Source of the DNA: Pleodorina starrii | Lineage: Eukaryota > Chlorophyta > Chlorophyceae > Chlamydomonadales > Volvocaceae | NCBI GenBank assembly: GCA_030267565.1 | Contig: BRXU01000004.1 | Coordinates: 791,501 to 855,500, forward strand | Length of the DNA: 64,000 nucleotides | Reading direction: 5' to 3' | In this document: positions 10,834 to 22,032 of the stretch, one piece after another | Layout: the number at the start of each line of letters is the position of its first letter | Position numbering within the stretch: the first letter of the stretch is position 1 | Program-made: the position numbers and the translations under genes | The notes under the pieces: model-generated | The model's database searches: none | The model's input: the letters and a program-made list of their open reading frames with translations, nothing else | What the model was told of the DNA's origin: nothing

Positions 10834-13800
10834 ATGGCGGCCGAAAAGGTGACGACCACCTACTCGGAGAAGTTAACTGCCAAGAATAGGATCAACTGGA
10901 TGGTCCGTGTAAAGGGAGTGCTCGATAAGACGGGCCTCAGCGCAGCCTATGAGAAGGCGCTCGATGAGAACAATGCAGCATTGGCGGCCGCGCACAAGAA
11001 GGCCCGCGGCACCATTTGCGAGCTGTTACATGATTCGGATCTAGATCTGCACATCAAGCATGCAGACGCTAAACAGCTGCTGGAGGCGCTGGAGAAGCGC
11101 TACAAGGGCGTGGCTTCGCTCAACAAGCAGCAGCTCTGGTCGGCATTCAACAAGGTGAAGATGGAGACGTCAATGTCGGTCCGGGAGTATATGAAGAAGG
11201 TCAGTGACATCGTCGACGAGCTGGAGAGCTGCGACGAGACCGTCAGCCCAGCCAACGCAGTGTCCGTCGCGCTAAGTGGGCTACTGTCGAAGTTTCAGCC
11301 CTACATCGCCCCTTACTACAGCTCGGGCGACCTGATGCCGAAGACGCTGGAGATCCTGGAGACCAACCTGCTCCACGCTGAAGCGCACCTCGCGTCGCTT
11401 GCGTCCACCTCCACCCCCCCGGTCACGCTCTACGCCGGCAAGGGCAACGGCAACGGCTACAAGGGCAAGGGCAACGGCGGCGGCAACGGCCGCGGCAAGG
11501 GCAGCGGGTTCAACGGGACCTGCTTCAACTGCAAGGAGACCGGGCACCGGGCGGCGGACTGCCCCAAGCCGAAGAAGGAGTGCCCCCTGTGCGGTAGGCT
11601 GGGCCACACCGCGAACGAGTGCCGCAGCGGCGGCCGCGGTGGTGCCGGCGGCGGCGGCGGAAACGCCGTCGCGGCCGAGCGGCCCGTCTTCGCACTTCAG
11701 CTGGGCGTTGAGCCGAACGTGGTGGCGGCCTCGGCTGAGATGGCGGGCATCGAGCTGGGGTGCGCCGGACCTTCCGAGAGCGCCTGGGTCGTCGACACCG
11801 GCGCGTACCATCACTGCACGCCGGACAAGGCGTCGCTCCACAACTACACGGAGTTAAGTGAGCCGATGGTGTTGGTTGGGGGGGGCGGCGAGCGGCATGA
11901 GGCTGTGGGGTACGGGGACGTGGTGCTGGAGATCAAGAAGAACCCGTATGCGCCCAGATACCAGGTCCGGGGCAGGGATCAGCAGATCGTCATCAAGGGG
12001 GTCTTTTACGTGCCGGGATTCCAGTACCGGCTCCTCTCGGTGAAGCAGCTGACGGCCAGGGGCGCTGAGTTCAGCGGTGAGAGGAATGTGATGTGGCTGT
12101 GGAACAAGCAGGAAGGTTGGGAGTTGAGGGCTGTGACGGGCAGCAGTGTCTACGTGATCAAGGGCACTGAGCGCATGCCGCGCGTGCGGCTGGCTGCTTC
12201 GATGCTGCCCGCTACCGCGCGCGCGGAGCTGTGGCATTCCCGGTTTGGCCATCTCAGCTACGGCAACTTGGCGCGCCTGGCTGAGGGCATGGTTGAGGGC
12301 ATGGACGTGTCGCCCAAGTGTTTTCGGGACGCAGGAACGGGTGTGTGCGAGACCTGCGCGATGGGAAAGCACCCGAAGAAGCCCTTCCCGGACTCCAAGT
12401 CGTCGGTGAGCCAGCCCCTGGAGAGGGTGCACATGGACATCATGGGTCCCCTGTCGGTAGAGTCGTACGGGGGGTTCACCTACGTAGCCACGTTCTTGGA
12501 TGAGTACACGGGCCTGTCTGCGGTGACGCTCTTGAAGGATAAGGGGCAGGCTACCGCGGCGGTGAAGGTGATGCTGACCCTGCTTGAGACGCAGTCGGGG
12601 AGGACGGTGCGAAAGGTGCGGACGGATCGCGGCAGGGAGTACCTGAACAGCGAGATCGATACGTTCTACGAGGAAAGGGGCATTACGCATGAGACCTCTG
12701 CGCCGTACACTCCGCAGCAGAACGGCGTGGCGGAGCGTCTGAACCGCACGTTGATGGAGAGAGTGAGGTGCATGTTGAGCGAGAGCAATGTGCCCACTCG
12801 TGCATGGTCCTTCGCGATGCGCATGGCGTGCCACCTGCGGAACCGTTCGCCCGTCCACGGCCTTGACGGCACCCCGTACGAGCGTTTCTACGGGCGCAAA
12901 CCGGATGTGTCGGACCTGCGGGTTTTCGGCTGCGTTGCGTATGTTCGGGTCCCTGATGCGCAGCGCAAGAAGCTGGATCCGACGTCAGAGAAGGGCGTTT
13001 TCGTAGGCTACGAGCCGGGCTCCAAGGCGTACCGCGTGCTGCTGCCTGACGGACAGCAGAAGGTCAGTCGCGATGTGGTTTTCGACGAGAGGGCTGTTGG
13101 CCTGGAGGGTTACGAAGGTCAGCAGTACATCCTGGTAGAAGTTGATGATGATGATGTGGAAATGCCAGGACTCCTGAGTGATGATGAGGATGAGCAAGAG
13201 GTGGTGGTCGGTGATGGGGATGAGTCTCCTTCCGGCATGTCGTCGCCCCGCAGTGGCGGTGGCGGCTCAGGTTTCGGAGGCGGGGGGAGCGCATCTGGAT
13301 CGGGTGCTTCGTCGCCTTCCTCTGGTGGCAACGGTGGGGTCTCAGGGTCGAGGACCTCTCCGTCTCGCGAAAGTGTCAGCGGGGGGGAGGAGTCTAGGTC
13401 AGGCGAGTCCGGTGCCGTGGGAGCAAACGAGAGCTCCGGCACTGGGTCGGCCGCAGGCTCTGATGCCGTGGGAGCTGAGAGCTCCGGCGTTCAGTCGGCC
13501 GAGGACGAGAGTGAGCAGTCGCCGGAGCCGTTGCGTCGTGTGTCGGCGCGCGCGAACAAGGGCGTTGCTCCGGACCGTCTCACCCTTGGGGCCGTTCCGG
13601 AGGTCCCCACCACGCATGAGGATGCGGTGCGGTCACCCATGTCGGCTATGTGGAAGCTGGCGATGGATGACGAGATGTCTTCGATCCACACCAACCGTGT
13701 TTGGGATTTGGTTGATACGCCGAAGGGTGTGCGTCCTTTGCCCGTGAAGTGGGTGTACACGTTGAAGAAGGACGAGCATGGGAACATTGTTCGGCATAAG

Positions 13801-15138
13801 GCGCGGTTGGTCGTGAAGGGGTTTGCCCAGGTTGAGGGACGGGATTATGAGGAGGTGTACGCTCCGGTCAGCAAGCACACTACGCTGCGTGCTCTGCTGT
13901 CGGTTGTTGCGGCCCAGGATCTCGAGCTGCACCAGCTGGACGTCAAGACGGCGTTCCTGAACGGCAAGCTGGAAGAAGAGGTCTACGTTCAGCAGCCACC
14001 GGGTTACGGAAATGGTGATCCGCGCGTTTCGTGCAAGCTGTCAAAGGCGCTGTATGGGCTGAAGCAGGCCCCGCGCGCCTGGTACGGGCGCCTGAAGTCG
14101 GAGTTGGAGGGCCTGGGGTTTACAGTGTCTCAGGCGGATCCAGGCTTGTTCTTTCGAGATGTGAATGGGGAGCGGGTGTGGGTTCTTGTCTACGTCGACG
14201 ATCTCCTCATCGCGGCGAAGGAGCTCAGCCTCGTGCGTCAGCTCAAGGCGAAGCTGACGACGATTTTCGATGTCCGGGACCTGGGGGAGGCCCGCGTGTT
14301 TCTGGGGTTCGAGATCGAGCGAAACCGCCCCGAGCGCACCATGAAGGTTTCCCAGAAGCGTTACGCATCTGAGGTTGTGGAGAAGTTCGGGCTCGGCGGG
14401 GCGAATGCGCGCGTTCTGCCCATGTCGCCGGGGACCGTTCTGCGCTCGGCCGGGGAGCCGCTAGATGTTCGGCGCTTCCCGTACGGTGAGCTGATCGGCA
14501 GCTTGCTGTATTTGTCGGTGGGCACGAGGCCCGATATTTCGCACTCCGTGGGAGCTTTGGCGCGCTACATGGCCAAGCCCACGGTTGAGCACTGGGAGTT
14601 TGCAAAGGGGGTTCTCCGGTACGTTGCCGGTACGACCGCCCTGGGGATTGTTTTCTCTGCTAAGTCGAGCGCGCCCTCGCTGCACGGGTACTGCGACTCT
14701 GATTATGCAGCATGCGTTGATACGAGGCGGTCAACCACCGGTTACGTGTTTCTGAATGCCGGTGGTGCTGTGAGTTGGTCGAGTCGCCTGCAGCCGACGG
14801 TTGCTACGTCGACTGCAGAGGCGGAATATATGGCGAGCGGTTCGGCGTGCAAGGAGGCGCTGTGGTTTCGCCACCTCGCGCGCGATTTGAAGTTGGGCGT
14901 TTCGTCTGTTCCCATCAAGTGCGACAACCAGGCGGCTATCAAGATCATTGAGAATCCAATTTCGTCCGCCAGGTCAAAGCACATTGATGTGCTGCACCAC
15001 TTTGTTCGCGAGCGTGTGGTGCGCGGCGAGATTTCGTATTCTTATTGCAAGTCGGCAGATATGGCCGCGGACTGCCTGACGAAGCCGCTGCCACTTCCGT
15101 CGTTCCAGAAGTGTGTTCAGTCGATGGGGGTGCGCTGA
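10834..15138 (+). CDS. Copia Gag-Pol polyprotein
   Basis: The polyprotein has 1434 residues from the ATG at 10834, the first ATG after the primer-binding site; the frame is open further upstream into the LTR. A Gag domain comes first, then two CCHC zinc knuckles at about residues 230-243 and 250-263. The aspartic protease motif is VDTGA, with Asp at 321. The integrase has a His/Cys zinc region and a DDE triad at Asp535, Asp598 and Glu634 (Asp-Glu spacing 35). The reverse transcriptase contains DVKTAFLNG (Asp about 1036) and YVDD (Asp about 1122-1123). The RNase H holds YCDSDYA and an AEAEYMA segment. A Gly/Ser-rich linker separates integrase from RT. No stop or frameshift is seen, so the element looks competent. 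Gag and Pol share one frame, as in Copia. Confidence 0.97.
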   Translation: MAAEKVTTTYSEKLTAKNRINWMVRVKGVLDKTGLSAAYEKALDENNAALAAAHKKARGTICELLHDSDLDLHIKHADAKQLLEALEKRYKGVASLNKQQLWSAFNKVKMETSMSVREYMKKVSDIVDELESCDETVSPANAVSVALSGLLSKFQPYIAPYYSSGDLMPKTLEILETNLLHAEAHLASLASTSTPPVTLYAGKGNGNGYKGKGNGGGNGRGKGSGFNGTCFNCKETGHRAADCPKPKKECPLCGRLGHTANECRSGGRGGAGGGGGNAVAAERPVFALQLGVEPNVVAASAEMAGIELGCAGPSESAWVVDTGAYHHCTPDKASLHNYTELSEPMVLVGGGGERHEAVGYGDVVLEIKKNPYAPRYQVRGRDQQIVIKGVFYVPGFQYRLLSVKQLTARGAEFSGERNVMWLWNKQEGWELRAVTGSSVYVIKGTERMPRVRLAASMLPATARAELWHSRFGHLSYGNLARLAEGMVEGMDVSPKCFRDAGTGVCETCAMGKHPKKPFPDSKSSVSQPLERVHMDIMGPLSVESYGGFTYVATFLDEYTGLSAVTLLKDKGQATAAVKVMLTLLETQSGRTVRKVRTDRGREYLNSEIDTFYEERGITHETSAPYTPQQNGVAERLNRTLMERVRCMLSESNVPTRAWSFAMRMACHLRNRSPVHGLDGTPYERFYGRKPDVSDLRVFGCVAYVRVPDAQRKKLDPTSEKGVFVGYEPGSKAYRVLLPDGQQKVSRDVVFDERAVGLEGYEGQQYILVEVDDDDVEMPGLLSDDEDEQEVVVGDGDESPSGMSSPRSGGGGSGFGGGGSASGSGASSPSSGGNGGVSGSRTSPSRESVSGGEESRSGESGAVGANESSGTGSAAGSDAVGAESSGVQSAEDESEQSPEPLRRVSARANKGVAPDRLTLGAVPEVPTTHEDAVRSPMSAMWKLAMDDEMSSIHTNRVWDLVDTPKGVRPLPVKWVYTLKKDEHGNIVRHKARLVVKGFAQVEGRDYEEVYAPVSKHTTLRALLSVVAAQDLELHQLDVKTAFLNGKLEEEVYVQQPPGYGNGDPRVSCKLSKALYGLKQAPRAWYGRLKSELEGLGFTVSQADPGLFFRDVNGERVWVLVYVDDLLIAAKELSLVRQLKAKLTTIFDVRDLGEARVFLGFEIERNRPERTMKVSQKRYASEVVEKFGLGGANARVLPMSPGTVLRSAGEPLDVRRFPYGELIGSLLYLSVGTRPDISHSVGALARYMAKPTVEHWEFAKGVLRYVAGTTALGIVFSAKSSAPSLHGYCDSDYAACVDTRRSTTGYVFLNAGGAVSWSSRLQPTVATSTAEAEYMASGSACKEALWFRHLARDLKLGVSSVPIKCDNQAAIKIIENPISSARSKHIDVLHHFVRERVVRGEISYSYCKSADMAADCLTKPLPLPSFQKCVQSMGVR

Positions 15139-15181
15139 GTTGTTTTGGGACTTCAGTTCCTTGAGGCTGCCCGCGTGGGAG

Positions 15182-15378
15182 TGTTGTGAAACGAAGACGT
15201 TTTCGGTCAGACCTCTAGTGAACTGGTCTCGGTGCTGGTGTCGTACCATCTGGACGACACTTGTGATGGCTGTTATCTCTCTGAGAGAGACCGAGTTCTC
15301 TCTCCTCCTGTAACGATACGATGTGCTAAGGCTTTGGCAATACGTGCCCACGTGACAGCAAGCACTAGATTTACAACA
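15182..15378 (+). repeat. Copia 3' LTR
   Basis: This 197-bp LTR is identical to 10604-10800. A short purine run (GTGGGAG, ending at 15181) precedes it and is the likely polypurine tract. It is followed directly by the target duplication TTCTG. Confidence 0.96.
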
Positions 15379-15555
15379 TTCTGCGCCAAAGTCTGGAGAT
15401 AATTGATATACGATTAAACTGGGCCTTTCACTTCAGAAGAGTCACCTGTAGAGTCACCTGAAGAGTCACCTGCATTGTGTTCCGTACTCGCACGGCAGTT
15501 TACGTACATACGGCGGGCGGTTTTCATAGCATGGGCGAGGAGGGTTGCAAGGATT
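15379..15555. repeat. Tandem unit, copy 3, short segment right of the Copia element
   Basis: The unit resumes immediately after the 3' LTR with the target duplication TTCTG, followed by sequence matching 2577-2720 and 22436-22570. A short triplication of GAGTCACCTG-type sequence sits near 15438-15472. Homology to the unit ends around 15555, where a degenerate minisatellite starts. Confidence 0.8.
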
Positions 15556-15790
15556 AGGAATTGGGTTCGGGTACCGGTCAGGCAGAAACTAGGATTCGGC
15601 GGGCGGGGACAGGATTAGGATACAGAGTCGACGTCAGGTTTAGGATTAGGGCCACGGGTGTAGAATTAGGATTCGCCCCCAGCCGCAGGTTTAGGATTGG
15701 GACCCCGCCCACAGGATTAGGATTGCGACCCAGCGGGCAGGATTCGGATTAATACCCACATTCAGAGTCAGGATTAAGACATTGGATTTA
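15556..15790 (+). repeat. Degenerate AGGATTAGG minisatellite
   Basis: About eight copies of a core reading AGGATTAGGATT or TTTAGGATTAGG recur every 25-35 bp, with GC-rich spacers between them. The core resembles a degenerate telomere-type repeat but no regular telomeric array is present. It marks the point where homology to the tandem unit is lost. Confidence 0.7.
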
Positions 15791-16772
15791 GATGGAGATT
15801 AGGCACCAATCCGGTCTTCGCATACTTCCCTCCGAAACCAACTGCACGACATTGAGAGGGTTTTCCATTGGCAAGCGGCTAGGAAATTTTGTAAGTCAAC
15901 TATGGAAAAGGTAAGAAATTTTCACAATTTCGCTTTCCATTGGGCAGCCTTTACACAACTTTCATCGGACGTACGATTGTAAGCCATTGCTCACTTTGAA
16001 GCTCTGATACATTAGATCTATCGCTCAGCACGTTTGGTGCACCTCGTGATGGTAGTCCGGGAATGAAAGCGGGGTGGTGACCCGCCTCGAGGTTGACATG
16101 GCCACGCTGCACGCGAAGCTGTCTCAAGCGAGCCTCGTCATTAATATGAGCTTCAAGGTACTCAGCGGGTGTTCCGTGGGAGGACATTGACGAGGAATTA
16201 AAACTTGCATGTTTGCGGAGCGGGCGTCTCTCGCTTCCTAGCGCCGTGGACTGGACTGGTCAACAAACCAAAATAATGCCTATCGAGCTGACATCAACGC
16301 GATGAGTATATGCGAGGTCGAAAATTAAATACATGGTCGGGAGCATGTACTAGCTAAGAATTTCTTAGCGAGGGATAAGGAAAAGTTACGGAAAATTCAC
16401 TTTCCATTGGCCGTCCGGCAACTTCTCGCACGTTGCCCTTCGCACTGCAAAAATTGTATGAAGGCAATTCTATGCATATATGTTAATAGTTGGTCCAAGA
16501 AGTTCCAAGAAAGGAAGTGCGGTGGACCCGGCCGGACCTAAGGAAATTTTACGGAAATTTCCGACCAGCCAATAGGGGTGTTTCTATGGGCCCGAAACCA
16601 CAATCTACGGGGACCTACGGGGTAGCTCGTTTATGATACAATAACATAAGATTGCTTCCAGCAATAGGTGCAAAATTGTGTAGGTTCCACTATGGTTTCA
16701 GGAGGTCCATGGAAACGGCCCCTGTACGGATTCTACGCGCATTCTATGTACGAGGTAGATACGCCCGGAACC

Positions 16773-16807
16773 AAAAGCCATAGAAACACCCCATTTCTAT
16801 GGCTTTT
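16773..16807. repeat. Perfect 14-bp inverted repeat with 7-bp loop
   Basis: AAAAGCCATAGAAA and its exact reverse complement are separated by CACCCCA. The same CATAGAAA word recurs elsewhere in the island, for example near 16582, 16850, 17560 and 17600. Confidence 0.85.
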
Positions 16808-16986
16808 GACGAGCATTGGTTTCGGTAGTACAAAAAAGCAGGACATTTCTATGGGCGTCTGAGACCAAGCGAAACCAGTACTTCACTTCCGTTGTTCTTC
16901 TGAACTTGTTAATATTACATGCCACAAAAGCCTGCACGAAGCGTTAACAGTCTTAGCCTCTAGGGCCACGTCCAACTCTACCCCAT

Positions 16987-17184
16987 ATGGACACGCCTAT
17001 GAATGGCGATTTCACTGATGAAGAACTATCTGAGATTTATGAGTTGTATGGTCGGATGTGCCTGGCGTTCCTGGTCATGTGGAACGTCTCCAAGTGGCAC
17101 ATGCTCATGTTGACACTTGCTGTCGGCGTCTTTGTCGCATTGCACATCGTCAACACCAGCCATGACGACGCTGGATCTGATTAA
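16987..17184 (+). CDS. Hypothetical 65-residue protein with one membrane segment
   Basis: The short ATG-initiated frame starts with an acidic stretch (FTDEELSEIYELY). A long hydrophobic segment follows at about residues 26-56 (LAFLVMW, then LMLTLAVGVFVALHIV), and the tail is polar and acidic. It could be a single-pass small membrane protein. It lies in the AT-richer island with no coding neighbours, and no homology is evident to me. It may be a chance frame. Confidence 0.25.
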   Translation: MDTPMNGDFTDEELSEIYELYGRMCLAFLVMWNVSKWHMLMLTLAVGVFVALHIVNTSHDDAGSD

Positions 17185-17488
17185 GCGTCTGATCAGGGGT
17201 GCCAGTGGAGTTCAAGTTAGGCAGCGACATGCCTCTAGATTTCAGGCTCCAAGCCTAGTACTTACTGACTACCTAGAGCTCAAACATTATACTTTCTAAC
17301 AAAGTCATAGACATATTGTAAGATGCTAGGTAGTTGGACTATGTGTTGAACATCACGGCTCTTCAAGGGACTGACACCGTTCGAAAGCCAATACGAGCCA
17401 ATCACACGCCGCGTATGCCTATCATCAAACTTGCAAATGTGCATTTGGCTCCACTAGCTCCACTTTTAACTACAAACTACAATAACGC

Positions 17489-17534
17489 ACTGTCGTATTC
17501 CATCAAGCCCAAAGGCCAGATGGAATACGACAGT
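17489..17534. repeat. Perfect 16-bp inverted repeat with 14-bp loop
   Basis: The arms ACTGTCGTATTCCATC and the exact reverse complement surround a 14-bp loop. The palindrome is strong enough to form a hairpin in RNA or single-stranded DNA. Confidence 0.85.
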
Positions 17535-18230
17535 GGACGACACGCGCAAAGTTCGCTCATAGAAATGCCGTACCGCGGGACGAGCACTGGATTCGGCCCA
17601 TAGAAATGGGCCTAATGGAAAGACCCTCTGAGGGACGCTCCAACCTCCAAGGCAGTGATTATGAATATCCCCTTGAGGAATTGTTATAAAATACAAGTAG
17701 ATGAAATGTCGGCCAATGCATGAAAATTATCGTGAGCACACGTTTAAATTATTGGCTCAACATACGTTTCACGAGGCACGTCCTGCTTATCGGGCTGTAT
17801 GATAAAGCTTCATAATCCCCTAATAGTTATAGCATTGAAGATCTTTGCTTCGCTGTAAGTGTGGAAAGTGAGCCACAGGTGAACCATTGGCTCACCTCTC
17901 TCACCTCTCTCAACCAGCTGCAGCTTCTTCGCACAGGAATATGCGTGCTCGCCTTCCATGCACATAGGCGTGTTACGTATTATCGTGTGCATATGAATCG
18001 GGCTCTCGTGCCGTTTGCATTATCACGCGCGGATTAGTTTTGGTTCATTCCCCTCGCGCCCTAAACTTACAATTTTGGGAGAGCGCAACGAAGGGCTTAC
18101 AGTACCCTATTCTTGATTCAAGGTGTTTAAACGCAACATATTACAGTGTCGTAAGGCACGGTCGTGCGATAGTGTTCAGGATAGTTGGCTGCTTTACATA
18201 ATTCGGGTTTCGTTTCATTTGCTGTATCCG

Positions 18231-20068
18231 CTGTAACCGATGAAACAGGCATTGCTTTGCATGTGTGCAGGCAGGCCAGGCGGGGTGAAGCAAAGCGGAG
18301 CGCGCAAATCAAGACACCTCGCTCGCGGCACCTTCACACCACAAATGCGTCAGCTTCCTCGACATTGACCACAAGCTCCCTCAAACCCGCCCTCCCCCGT
18401 GAAAGCCTCCACGCACGGACCCTTATGCCCCAGTCGCCTGCGCGCCCTCCCTAGGTTTGCTCGCTCCCCATCCCATCCGTTCGCATGCCCCCTCATCCCC
18501 CTCCATCCTATGTGCGGGGGGCGGGTGGGGGATGGAGGTGGCGGGGATGAAGAGATCGAGGGGTTGACAGGCAAGGTTTCGGGCAGATGCGTGCGTGCCT
18601 GCATGTATATGACGACGTGGAACAGCACCAAACAGCAGAACGAAGGGCGCCTTGCAGCTGAATCTCGTTACAGTTGCGTGGGCCTTATGTAATTGTATTG
18701 CTGACGGACGCTGTGGCAACCGCGAAGCTGTCATCGTCCGTCGCCTCGGACGGCGCTCTCGGCAGCAGGCCTTACTACTTGATTGTGATCGCACGTCCCA
18801 CGCAAGCGAACGTAATCATATCATTATAATTAACCCAAGTTTTTGTCACGATCGATCGATCCATCCACGCACCTCCTGGCGTGCGTCCTGTTGGAACGCG
18901 AAGGCACCGCCTCACTCCACTTTGGCCATCCCCTCCGAGGCCCTCGATCGCTTACGAAACGTTGAGGAGAAATTTTAGGAAGCACCAGTTGCATTGTCGG
19001 AGAACGTTAGGCCGTGTCCTCATTTCGAAAGGCGCCAGTGAAACTGCGATTAATATCTATCGTTCCGGAAGCATTTATTAAAAGCTGTCAAGCAACGCAA
19101 TGATCTATCTTTAGTAAGTTGACAAGCGCTTTGCAGTAAGGATTGCCTCAGGAGTTGCCAGGTTCGTTGCCGAAATTTTTCGCTGGTTTCGGAGCGAGCG
19201 CGCGGCTGCGCCTGCCTAACTTTCAGCCAGCCAGGGCAATCTGCCTAGCTACCAGACGACGGTTCTGCTACTGGACCGCCGGGATATATATTACTGACCA
19301 CACCAACGGCATATCCGCCTCCCAAGGCTGATAGAGCGCCAAGCAAGCATAGCAAGGGGCGCCGACGCGGCATGTAGGGCTCCACAACAGCAGAAACAAC
19401 GAATGCATGGGCGACGGATGTTGGTCATGAAGCTACGGCGATGCTGCTGGGCTGACATTCGTTTACGTTGCGGGTGTGCGGTGTGTACGGAGAAGTGCGT
19501 GGCCAGCGGGAGAATCGATGCATGGTAGCGCACTAATGGGTTTACATTGCGTGCGTACGTCGAAACAAGCAGCAGCAGCAGCCATTCACCGTCGGCCCAT
19601 TCCCATGCAGCAGATAGAGATAGAGCCCATCAAAAACGGAAACCAAGTCAAACGGCGCGCACATGTTCACAAGCACGCAATAATTATTAATTAATTACAG
19701 AGGAGCTGGATAACAGCACGCAAGCACCCTACAGGCTGCGCCCGCTGCCCAGCAAGCAACAACTCCCCAGCCATTCACTGGATGACGACGGATTCTACGG
19801 CAAATGAGTTTGCTTTGCCGTGTATGGACTTCGCCGCACTGCGGATGGAAGGGAAAGTACGACGGGCCGCCGCACGCGCGCAGCAGAAGCAACAGCATGG
19901 ACGGATGAGAAACCCATCGCTCGATTGTCGGCGCGCCCGTCGTCTGTCCGCACAACCAGCTAACGGCGCTGGATGGGCGGGGCCGGATTGCAGCTAACGA
20001 ATAATTCCGCTTGGCAGTCTCATGTATGGTGGCCACGCGCACGTACTAACCGTATAATAATACCTGCC
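18231..20068. repeat. Tandem unit, distal part, right of the AT-rich island
   Basis: Homology to the unit resumes at about 18231, equivalent to about 2810 in copy 1, and runs to the start of the next unit at 20069. It includes a ~550-bp segment (about 18510-19080) that is absent from copies 1 and 2 but present at about 23330-23780, so long and short unit versions coexist. Confidence 0.85.
18510..19080. repeat. Unit-length-polymorphism segment, first copy
   Basis: This segment, including a GGGGGATGGAGGTGG stretch and GATCGAGGGGTTGACAGGCA, recurs at about 23330-23780. It is missing from the equivalent site near 3090-3160 in copies 1 and 2. I see no gene in it. Confidence 0.6.
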
Positions 20069-20431
20069 GCATGGCGGCCGTCGTTCATTCATTCGTTGCA
20101 TGTTCACTGTCCAGTAACACGTTCAACGAACACATCTACCCTTGCCGCGCATGTTCAGAACACGCACGCAGCGGCCAATCACTGTACCTTCGTATAGCTA
20201 GAACCCGCCGCTTGGCTCCCCTTACCGTACTTCATAGATCTGCTGCACGCTACGATAACTGATCATTCACTCCATACACGCATCCATTTGCCCCCTTTCC
20301 ATATTTATTCTCGTCACCGGCCAGCTCCTTATTACGGAATCGTACTCGTAATAAACCCTTACATCTATGTTCGACGGTAGGGTGCGTGTTCCGTCCCCTC
20401 CCTAACCCTAAGACACATCCCACCCATCCGT

Positions 20432-22032
20432 CTACATCATCAGGTGGCGCAGCACGCAGGCGCGGACAGCGGCCTTGATGCGCGAAGCAATCTTGGACCG
20501 CAGCTTGCGGACAGCGCTCTTGGCGGCCTTGGTCCGGCTGCTGCCGCTCTCCGCCAGCAGCAGCAGCACGGCGCCACCACCCGGCTGCTCCTCCGGCTCC
20601 AGCTCCACACACAACGAGTCCGAGAGCGGGACGCTGCTGTGGGCCACCGCGCGGCAGCAGACATCCGGGGACGCGATGTCGTCAGACTCCTCCTCCTCGT
20701 CCTCCTCCTCCGCCGCCACCTCCGCCTCCTCTTCCGGCTCCCACTCCACCTCCACCCGGGTCAGCTCCAGCCGGCACTCTGCGGCGCTGCGCGGTGAGGC
20801 GCACACCTCGGGAGCGCCCATGGACAGACCCGCCGAGGTCCTGGCCTCCTTCTCCCAGTGCTGCCCCAGCTGACCCAGCAGCCGCTCGGCCCGCTGCTGC
20901 GGGCTGGCGACAACAGCAGCGGCAGCGCTGCTGATGGCTGGCGGCGGCGGAGGCGCGGTAGGCTCGGCGGCGGCGGCCTGCTGGGGCCGGGCGGCGGGCC
21001 GCACCAGCAGTTGGCCACAGCCCTCGGCAGCAGCCGCAGTGGGGAGCTGCGCAAACTGATGCGCAATCCCCCAGTCGGGACACACCGCACTGCCGGCCGT
21101 CGAGGGCCTCGTCTCCTGGATATGGCGCAGCTCCCTCGTGGGTGCGCGCGGCGACTCCTTGCTCCACACGGGACTCGGGAAACTGCTGCTCGAGACCGAA
21201 TCAGCCGGAGAGCAAACATCCTGCATGCATACGCATGGATGGGCGGCGGGTGCGCGAATGGGCACACGCACGTATACGTAAGACGACATGAGCCAGCAGG
21301 GTAAATAGCTTGTGCCGAGGACAACGCCAATCGCGGGACGCTGATAAATATAAATAAACGACAAATACACTGCCGTAGCGGAGGTAGGGCGGGGTGAAAG
21401 ATCACGCGCGCCCCGCCGCCCCGCTGCCCTCCCTCGCTCCAAACAGGGATGTATGGCTCGCCCTCGCCTGCTGTGCGTCCTCCGGAAACTCGCGCTGTAA
21501 TTACGGCTCATGCAAAAGACTCCGCACAGCATCCGCAGAGCCCTGTTATTACACGCGCGCATACATACACGCACGCACGCATGCACTCACCGGCTGCTGG
21601 GTGACCTCGACGGACTGGGGGATGGTGAGCTTGAGGCCGCGGGTCTGGAGAGTCAACCTTGACACCACGAGGGGCAACGTGGGCCTGCATGCGATCGAGG
21701 AAGCACAGCACAGGCAGGCAGCAGGGGAATGAAGGTCGGTTAGTTCACAGCAACGAGAGGAGAGCGTAACGATGGCGGTCGAGGTAGGCGGGGAAGGACA
21801 TCAAGCAACGGGTGTGCGATGTGCGTGCATGCGATGGTGCGAGTGTGGCCCGCGGGCCGTCCGTCGACGGTCGGTCTTATTACGAAACCACATCTACGTA
21901 TCCTACCTCGGCCGCTGTGCGCCGCCGTCAGTTTGGTTGGTCGTTGTCGCCGCCTTTGCAGACAAGGTGGCACACTGAAGTAGACACCGGTCATTGAAGG
22001 CGATGTCCTTGGGGTATGTGACCCGCGAAGTC
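20432..22032 (-). CDS. Unrecognised tandem gene, copy 4 (3' exons)
   Basis: The exons are 21907-22032 (126 nt), 21591-21684 (94 nt, an in-frame loss of one codon) and 20432-21220 (789 nt). The middle exon also shows conservative changes such as Val to Leu. The last exon differs from the others by several in-frame triplet indels in the Ala, Ser and acidic tracts. Donor and acceptor dinucleotides are all kept. As the most diverged complete set, it gives the best evidence that these exons are protein coding. The function is unknown. Confidence 0.6.

Larger units (their letters stand above)
10604..15378 (+). mobile_element. Ty1/Copia LTR retrotransposon, apparently complete
   Basis: The element is 4775 bp, bounded by two identical 197-bp LTRs that start TGTTG and end CAACA. 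It is flanked by a perfect 5-bp target duplication, TTCTG (10599-10603 and 15379-15383). One long gag-pol frame has protease, integrase, reverse transcriptase and RNase H in the Copia order. Identical LTRs imply a very recent insertion. It sits inside copy 3 of the tandem array. Confidence 0.97.
15791..18230. other. AT-richer island inserted in the tandem array
   Basis: About 2.4 kb has visibly lower GC than its surroundings and no match to the tandem unit. It contains recurring CATAGAAA/TTTCTATG and TTTCCATTGG words, two strong hairpins (16773-16807 and 17489-17534) and only short open frames. I find no transposase or reverse transcriptase motif and no clear terminal repeats or target duplication, so I cannot name it. 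It may be a non-autonomous element or a relic of foreign DNA. Confidence 0.5.

Noticed and set aside
20682..21405. Other long frames over the GC-rich C-terminal exon of the tandem gene
   Set aside because: They are alternative frames of the same GC-rich exon and are not kept by the in-frame indel pattern.
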